64,000 nucleotides of DNA from Pachypanchax playfairii (taxonomy: Eukaryota > Chordata > Actinopteri > Cyprinodontiformes > Aplocheilidae). Under the pieces are notes generated by a model. That model ran no database searches and was not told the DNA's origin. It was given only the letters and a program-made list of their open reading frames with translations. Position numbers and translations under genes: made by a program. The stretch is taken from the NCBI GenBank assembly GCA_006937955.1, contig SSNP01000025.1:2278561-2342560 (forward strand). The letters run 5' to 3'. Below are positions 51,401 to 60,300 of the stretch, one piece after another. Position 1 is the first letter of the stretch. Every line of letters starts with the position of its first letter.

Positions 51401-54325
51401 AAAAAGTAGAACAGTATGGAATCTTTTCATGAACGAATACCTATAAAAACCCTGCAGCATCTCATTTAGTTTATTCAGTCAGATAAAATGGTTGTGAAAT
51501 GTGTTTTTCTCGTCTATTTAACCTGTGATACCATCAGTAGCTCCACTAATCATCATGAAACGCAGCTTTTAAAATAATGACAGTTTGTGGTTTTACAAAA
51601 AGATGGATGTGAAAGACAATTATTAGACCCAAACGTTCTTTCTGTGGCACAAAAAATTACAACTTATAAATTGTCAGAGTGTTTTTAAGTGGCAGCGGCC
51701 ATTTTCCAACACGTAGAATGACATTTAACAACAAATTATCAACATGTAAAAAGCTGGGCAAGATATTATAAAGACTAACGTTTAAAAGCAAAACCTTTTT
51801 TTTTTTTTTTTTTTAAGTATTCCTCTTTTCAGATTAAATGTTTAAATCTCATCTATAGATGCAATTAAACAAAGGCTCTACATGTGCCCATTAGGAGCCA
51901 AAAAGATCAGCAAAATGTCCCATTTGATCACATGAAAGGGGCGGGACTTAAAACTCAATCTGCAGCCAGCCACTAGAGGGCGTTCGGTTTTTCGGCTTCT
52001 GCATTACATTTCTGGGTTTAGTTAATAGAAAATAGTCAAAACACTGGAAAAAGTCTAATTTTTTATGAAGTAATATTTCATATTTCAATAAAGTTTTATT
52101 CTTTAAGTCGAGAATGCTCCAAAATTAAATTAAAGTATAATATAATAATATAAAAAACGGAATTAGGTCCAATTGGATTGACTGAACTACCAGTTCTCTA
52201 AATATGGTCATTCCTAAATCTAAAACAGCTAAATTAATTCAAATTGTACATCTTCCTAAATGTTTTTTTTATGTTTAAAAAAGTGAAACTTGCCAGAGGA
52301 ATTTGTCTAGTTTCAAGTTCAGTTATTTTTTTCATGTTTTTATTTTAAACAAACTGCTCTGGCTTGTTTCCACATGCCACCCAGCAGCTGCTGAAGTTCC
52401 ACAGCAGATCGTTTGTATTTCTTCAGCCATCAGTGGATTCACTGTTATCTTTGAGTGCAGAAGCACATTTTAACTGCCCAGTGAGAAACAGCAAAGATTT
52501 AACAATGAATCTAGTAACTTTCACTTAGTTGTATTTATCTCAAGCTACTTATTATCCTTATTATCACATAAACAACCGAAGTCAGTTATTTATCCTCAAA
52601 TTCCACCAACCAGGATTTCATTGCTGATTTTAAAAAGTTTCTCACATTTCAAACTTTTTAAACTCACTTTATTGTCTGTAAAACAGCCGTTACACCATCG
52701 ACTAGTGATCCCTCTTTGATCATGGTGGTTACGTTCCAGAACGCAGTGAAATGAGAAAGTCCATTAAATAGAACTCATATGTTTATATTGTTGTTATTAT
52801 AATAACCTCTAAGTCCTGAAACGCAGAGAAAAACATTGATGCTAAACGAACGAGATGAGATGTAGAATTTGATACTGCTCTCCTTCCCTGAGCCAATCAG
52901 CATCCAGATCAGAAACCACATGCTTCTCAGCCAATAAGATCTCGTGTATGAAACTAGCTGAGGAAGAGCGTCCCAAAAATAAAAGACCTGTTTTCTGTGA
53001 TAAATATTTATATATATTATAGAATCCAGGATATATTGAAGTCACAGGATCGCCGTGTAAATAATAAACATCTTTTTTAGACTATTGATTGAAGTAATTA
53101 TTTACTGGTGAAAACAAGGACGCATTTTAATTTAGATCATATTTTTTTAGTGTGCAGACTGTTTGACAACAACATGTCTCATGGATACTATCAAAGGTTC
53201 CACTGAATACAATTATTTTGAAAAGCAATTATTTAGAACTGCATCTACTCTCAGAGCAGCTCTGACAAGGTAGAAATCCCAACTTCGTCTCAGTTGCTTT
53301 AGTTTTCCCTCCTGGTGGAGTTTTAGCTGAAAACAAAAATTTAGTCCATGTTGCGATTTTCTTTAGAAACCTCCAAACTGTCACTTTTAGTCTAAATTTA
53401 GCCCATTTTTATCCAAGATATATACACGCATATATTAATCAGTGGTATCTTTAATCTATCTGTTCTATGTAAAAACACAGTGTTTGGATCACAAAAGAAA
53501 CTGTTGTGAAGTACAAACACTTCAAAATATGTGCATCATCCATGTTCACACACTCAGGTGCAAAGTGTTGTACATTTACAAGTTTAAAAGGTAGATAAAA
53601 TCTGATTTCTACATAAACATGAAGTCGACTCATAGAGCAGATGGACATGGACAGAGAAGTCATGACAGCACACTCATCTCCTTCACTTCTCACTCCGAAG
53701 GAGTCGACTCGCTTCAGACAAGCACAAAGCTGCTGCTTGTTACACAACTTCTACAATAACAGAGCTTTACCAAAGTGTTGGAGCCGGAATGATGAAGAGG
53801 AATGGACTGAAGCGACAAACGCAGGAAAAGGAGGGGCTCGTGGCTGCACCTGTACCTCCGGCCAAATGCTAATGAATGCACCCTCGTCAGGAGTCGAGGG
53901 GGGAAGAAAAACCCTTAACAAGAACAACAACAGCGTGTTTCATCCTCCTCTCATCCCTCTTTCTCTTCCTCTTTTCAGAAGTAGTCTATTAGCAGGAAAG
54001 AGACATTGCCAAATAGAGTGAAGAGGAGAAAAAAAAGACTTGAAGAAACAGGGACCCCGTGTTCGAATCCCACTGCGGCGATGCCAACTTGACTATAGAG
54101 AAGCAACAAAGCAGCTAAGTGGCTGGGCATGGAGAGGCGACTATAGGAGGGATGAAAGGGTGAGGAAGGGGTGAGGAGGAAGTGTGGGACAGAAAGAGAG
54201 AGAGAGGGGAGACCTGGAATATAAAAAACAGAGTCCAGTAATCAAAGCAAATGGCTCCATTGTGTCTAGAAAGCATCTGATAGCTTCAGAGTGCAGCGTG
54301 GAGAGGTGGTGCTGAGGAGGTGTGG

Positions 54326-54365
<40 letters not shown>

Positions 54366-57300
54366 TGAGGGTTAACACCTGCTCCTTTGTGGTTTAAAAG
54401 CTCAGCAGCGACTGTGACACACACACACACACACACACACACACATCCCCTCTCCTTAAAAGGGTTATTACAGCAGCTCGTGTGTTTTCTCTTTATTATT
54501 ATATTCAGCGTAGTTATGATTGTCGGGCCCTCTGCTTGCAGGGGCCACGGCCCCCTGCGCCGGCGCCGCCTGTTGTTTCTGCACAGACTACAATCACGAG
54601 TACCACTCAGATGCTGAAAATTACAGGGGTGAGTGATGGGAGGTGGGTGGGGAGGGCCGGGAAAAGTAGTTTAAACAACAGTTTGTTTTCCGCTTGTTTC
54701 TGATGAAGTGAACACGATGTTAGTCAGTAGGTTTAAAGTGTTTTTGTTTTTCTGCCGTGACACCATGTGAGGAAGGATGTTTGTGAGAATAAAAGATGTG
54801 ATCGTCTCTTTACGTCAGCGCTGCATTCAGTGTGTTTTGAATGGGAACATTCTGAACAAGGCTTATTATAGCAGCTGTTTTGAAGAAGAGAAAGACAAAG
54901 AAATAACTACTGATGGTCACTTTCTCTTTCTTTTTCTTGTTTTTTCCTTTATTCACTTCACCCTCACCTCTCCCTTTCCTTTCTCTGTGGCTTCCTTTCA
55001 TCCCAGATGAGTGTGGAGGGTGATGACAAGCGAACTCGCACTCGGTCAAAGGGAATCAGAGGTGAGTGTCGGTAACATCTCTCCACCTTGTCAGGTCCTC
55101 GCAGCTGTTAAACACATTCAGTCAAACGCAAACATCCGTTCTGCTGGTCAACTGCAGCTGAATTAATGTTTTACTCACATCTGGATAAATAAGCAGATGG
55201 AAATAACCCATCTGTAAGAAAAGTTGTTGACTACTTTAACCAGGTTGAACGATGGAGTTTAACTTTTACTGTTCTGCACTTCTTGGCGGATGTTTACTTT
55301 AAAAGCATTTATTGTCTCATATTGATGATGACATTCTGATAACATCATGCATCCATAAAAACAACAATGCTGTAGATTAATGTGACTCAAAATTCTGCAG
55401 TTGTCCAAGAACGATGAAAGAAAACAGATTATAAAGAATAAAAAGCTCCTTTTAATCACTTGGAGCACAAACCAAATATATTGTTTTAGAGTTTTGTGTT
55501 TATAATGAACACTGTGTGTGTTCATGGGTGAGAAGTCATGAGATTGTGACTGTGTCTGAGTGTTTATGTACATTTTATGTTCTTTGTGTGTATCTGTGTG
55601 AGAATGTTTGATGTTTTGAAGCGAGACAGCAGAGCGTCAGTTCATGAAGCATTCAGAGCACAAGAAGGCGTCCAGTTTTCCCCACTGCATGATGAAAGAC
55701 TGAGAAACTGAAATGCTCCACACACACACACACACACACACCAACGGTCTGTGTGTTTATTTTCTTTGCTCTTGGAGTATCCTGATACCCGGAGTCTTTC
55801 TGACGTGTGATTAATGCATGTGATATTGGAGCCCAAACTGAATTCTCCAGGATGGTATTGTTTTCTTATTTTGCTCCAAATGAAAATAGGATATTTCTCC
55901 AAACTCATTCTATCGTTCAACTCCCAATCGATGCCCGCAGCCTGCCGAGAGCGGCGTGTTGTGTGTGAGCCGAGCTTGATTTATGTTTTCAAGGCAATTA
56001 CTATAAGTTGTCCCTGAAAGAGGTGCTGTTTTCTACTGATGAAGGCAGTTTTCCCTTTTAATTTCATTTTCTCAATTATGAGAACTAAAGTATAACAATT
56101 AATCTTGTTTTCTTGCTGAAGTCTGCACATAATGGTCTTTTTTTTTCCTTTTCCAAGCAGCAATATGCAGTTTGGCTGATTTAGGCTTCCTGTGTGTTTA
56201 TGTGTGTGTGATTCATTCAGTATGGTTCCACCTGCCAGAGCTGACTCTCCTGTTTGTTTTCTGCTTGGTTTTGCATGTTGATGTAAATATATGTGTGTAG
56301 AAGTCAGTAGGAGTATGTTTTTCTCCCGATCATGCAGTCAGCCGTGTGTAAGCTCCTATGAGGAAATCCTCATGGGGTTCGTATGCATTTGTGATTTATT
56401 GATCTTGGTTTCTTTTAGCAGTGCAGCTTTCTGAGCAGTCATTCACCTTTGTTCTCCCTCCTTGTACCCCCCCCCCCTCCCCCCTCTCATTCAGTTCCTA
56501 TTGAGCTTGTGGGACAAGAGCTGAGGTAAGGAAACACCTTCATCTTTCTGGTAAAACCTTTTTACAAAGTTCTTTTATGTGCAGCGCCATGCAGCAGCGC
56601 CCCCCCCCAACACTCTCCGACTCTGTCGGAGCTTCTTCAGACGATGCTATATATTATTAGTTTTTATTCCTTATCATCAGCAGTTCTGAGCTCGTGGTCA
56701 GCTCCTCCAACAGGCTCCTATTGATTTCTCTCAGCCTTTTGCTTTTTCCTGCTGTGAACACATAAAGTAGCTGCAATGAAAGAGGGTGTGTGTGATCTTC
56801 TAGCCTCTGGTGGAAGGATACAACACAAGGAGAGAGGATAGATTATCTACTTTTGTCTTCTGGCTTCACCTCCTGGTTGTTTCCCACCCAGGTGACACCA
56901 ACCAAGCCCACTTTTCCTCCTCCCTCCTTCCTCCCTTATCCTCCCTCGTTTTGTCACACTTCACCTTGGCGCATTGATCTCAACCCAGCGCTCAAAAAAG
57001 CTTTAGTTTTTAGGATTAACAAAGAAAGAAACAGCAGGGAAGGCCAGCGAGTGCCTCATTTAAAATGCTAATGCAGCATTTTTTAATAAGTGAAATTAAT
57101 AAAAAGGATAATTGGAGTAATAAAGGGCAATTGCTGAAAGAAGTTAATGAGAATTGAAATGAGCCATCCTGAGGGGTCATGGCAACCTGAATCAAAGCAG
57201 AGAGAAAAGAAAGCACACTGATGATGACGATGATGATGATGACTGGTGAAGAGAGCAGAACAGGGGAAATTACAGCAGGTCTCAGCTGATCCTTATCACT

Positions 57301-60300
57301 CATAGTAACAGGATATAGGCCAGGGTTGATGTACGACACACAATATTATGCCTCTCGTGGGTGGATGCCACCTGCATTCATGCATCATGTGTGTCTGCTG
57401 AATGGTGTGCACGTCTTTCTTTGTGCATGTGCATTTGTGTGACATGTTTGCCCAGTTTGCATGTCTTTGCTTTGTTTTCGTTATCTTAATTTTCTTTTTA
57501 CTGCCTGTGCTTATCATGTCTGCTGCTGCTGCTGCTGCTGCACAGGGACTAAAATGCACTCGTGTTTTAAACATATCTCTAACCTCCATCCATTCCATCC
57601 AGCTGTCCCACCCCTGGATGCAATGGCTCCGGCCATATCAGTGGGAGATACTCACGACACAGAAGGTAGGGCAGATCATAAACCCACCCTCTCTGTCCTC
57701 CTTCTCTGTCTGTCCTCATCGACCTTTGCTTTATCCTTATTCAGAGAGTGTTCAGGTTTGTGAACATCTGCCCCTAATAACCAGAGTCAGAGAGAGAGGC
57801 TAGTTTGGACCTGTTTGCTTCTAATAAAATGTATTTCTCACTTCAGATTTACACAACAATCTTGTTCCACTAGATTGTAATGTAATATTCTTGTTACTGA
57901 AAACTCAAAGTGTAAATTAAAATCCTGTTTTCACTTTGTTGGAATCAAATTGCTGTTTGGTGACTTTCACACTATTTCACCATGATGATAATGTCTCAGT
58001 GTCCTGGTTTGGTTTTTAAGCTAAAGCTACTTTTTAGCCTCAGAAATCAGTCATAGTTACAACTAATATAAAGAGACCTGAATGATTAATTACATCAGTC
58101 ATTCTGACTCAGGACTCCAGAAATATTCTAATCCCACAAACTAATCATCTAAAACTATTTAATTAAATCACTTAAGTCTAAGTGCAGTGGATCATTGATT
58201 GTTTTAAATAGAACGTTTCTGTGTGACCAAGTTCTGTCTTTAAACTGCTAATTATTGAATAGATTTTAAGATGGTTTGAAGTTGTTGTGCCATTAACGTA
58301 TCAAGTGTAACTGAAACCAACAGCAATAAAAACATCAGGATTAAAGAAGCAGCTCAACTAGAAACTTTAATGTTCATTTGACAAAAATAATATTTTTTCT
58401 TTGATAAAAGCAGGTTGGAAAAGTGTGTGAAATAAAAAAAATGTATTTATTTAATAAATTCCTACAATATTTTGTTGCATAATTTCAAATAATTTGCTAA
58501 TTGGGCCTGATTTTTATATATTTTCAGTTTTAAATCCTGTTTGCTGTCAAGTATTCTTGACAAACAGACTTTAAATTAAATCTTAAATTTTTAATTTAAA
58601 CATTATTTAAATCAACAAGTTTCTTTGTTTTAATAAAAACTTGTTTAAAACATTTTTTGTGCCGTGAGCATCAGATTTGTAGGTCAGGTGAGATCTGGTC
58701 TGAACAGGTTTTCTCATCATTACGCCCAAATAAGATTCAAGTAGACACAATTTATTTTTCTACATCTAATTTAATTCTGTGATTTTGATTCAATCACATT
58801 CAAACATGAAGAGACTGAAAACACATTTTAGAGCTTCTGAGATTCTTCAGAACTGATTTTGTCCTTTTAGTTTAATGGAAGAGGATTTTAAAGATTCTGA
58901 GCAGTTCAGGTTAAAATAAAGAAAATGAATTAGTTTGTGTAACTTATCTGTTTTACAGGTTCCACCAAATCCCAGACCTTGTAAATCTGAACAGAGAGAT
59001 GTAATTTCTTCAGGTTTTAGCTCCAGCTTCATTTTTCTTCCTTCCATTTCTCGCCTCTGTCGTCGCCCTCGGAGACCCTGTGAGACTGGGGGCGGGGGGG
59101 CTCAGCGGTTTGTGACTCCTCTTTATTGAAGGGAAGATATTAGCTATCTGTTTACATGTGTATTCGTTCAGCAGGCAATTTCAGATGCACTTTGTTTATA
59201 GATCGTCCCTCAGTCTCCCTCAGCGTCTTGCAGGTGAGAATAAGAGGGAGTTTATTGGATTTCACCCTCCACTGCCTCGCCCTCCAGCCCGCCTCTCCAT
59301 ACAAGTTGTTCATTAAACGTTCCACTCAATTGGCTGGGATTGGTTCTGATGTGTGACTGAGCGAGCATGGCGCCACCCTTAGGCCACATTTCATACTGAA
59401 AACAGCTTCCTCCTGCTTCTTCATCACAAAACACTTTCTTTGTACTTGTTAACCTGATGAGGTGCACGAGGTTTAACTACAGATACCAGGGCGTTTCTGT
59501 ATTTAACAAGTCTGTTTTTTTTTTTTTGTCTCTATTCGTTTTTCAAGCATCCTGGGTTGCCCTATAGCGAGGAAACGCCGACTAGAAGAAGCAGAGGCCG
59601 AACAGGAACAGGAAACAGAGAGGCCTGCCTCCAAGAGGAAGTCCCACCCCCTAAAACTCGCCCTGGACGAGGGCTTTAGTGCTGAGAGTGACGCCAGCAG
59701 TGAGGCGGAGGGTGAGGTGGAGAAGGATGGAGGGAAGGAGGAGGAGACCAAGGAGACAGGAGATGATGAAGACACGGATGTGGGGGTAAAGGGGGTGACG
59801 GCACAGCATCTCCTGCAGGATGGACTCATGAACGGACAAGAAGAGGAGGTCCTACAGGAGGAGGAGGAGGAAGAGGAGGAGGAGGAGGAGGAGGAGATGA
59901 AAGTAGCAGGTGATGAAGGTAAAGAAAGACCCACTTAATGAATCAGGTATTCATACATGCTGAGATGTGGGTTTTTTAATCTGAGTGAAACTTTGAACCT
60001 TCAGTATTTCAGTCCTTTCAAGCACTGATATATTTCAGACGTCTCAGATTTTTAAAATATTTTTCACAGTTTCAGTTAAAGAAATTAATAATAATAATAA
60101 TCTGGCATCAGACTGATGGTGACAAAGTGCCTTATGATCAAATTAAAAATGTTGTTCAAAGTTGTTATTCCTTTTAGTTTAGGAGCTTTTTATACCCCAA
60201 TAATCAATAAAAAAAGGGAAAAAATATTTATCTTGAAACATTCAGGTACAAAGACTGAAAACAGCCAAAGTCCAATGAAAACTAGAAAAGACCTTCAGGA

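Larger units (their letters stand above)
48408..54541 (+). other. myt1: myt1 intron 2
   Basis: About 6.1 kb without supported exons. It contains CAGTT tandem units (48637-48656), two CTCF-like cores (49521-49533 and 51970-51982), a perfect octamer ATGCAAAT (51218-51225), poly-T near 51799-51814, a tRNA B-box-like GTTCGAATCCC (54062-54072), and the (GT)17/(AC)14 pair at 54329-54444. Confidence 0.55.
55062..56494 (+). other. myt1: myt1 intron 4-proximal segment (between exons 3 and 4)
   Basis: A (CA)n tract lies at 55719-55741. A compact stretch at about 55830-56170 looks non-random (see separate entry). The 3' end is a C-rich pyrimidine tract preceding the microexon. No other exon-like segment seen. 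Confidence 0.55.
56526..59547 (+). other. myt1: myt1 introns either side of exon 5
   Basis: Between 56526 and 57602 are a homeodomain-site-rich AT block (57060-57180), a GATGAT tract (57222-57242) and a perfect (TGC)7 at 57521-57541, followed by an AG that could act as a decoy acceptor. Between 57666 and 59547 the sequence is AT-rich to about 58950. After that comes a more complex block at 59100-59400, of unknown role. Confidence 0.55.

Noticed and set aside
54062..54072. GTTCGAATCCC resembling a tRNA B box
   Set aside because: No matching A box, anticodon arm or acceptor pairing upstream. At most a SINE remnant.
57461..57763. 100-codon frame reading AVPPLDAMAPAISVGDTHDTE over exon 5
   Set aside because: Exon phases from exon 3 through exon 4 require the other frame, which gives a perfect CCHHC finger.
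59503..59934. 143-codon Ser-rich minus-strand frame
   Set aside because: Antisense shadow of myt1 exon 6. The poly-Ser is the reverse complement of GAG codons.
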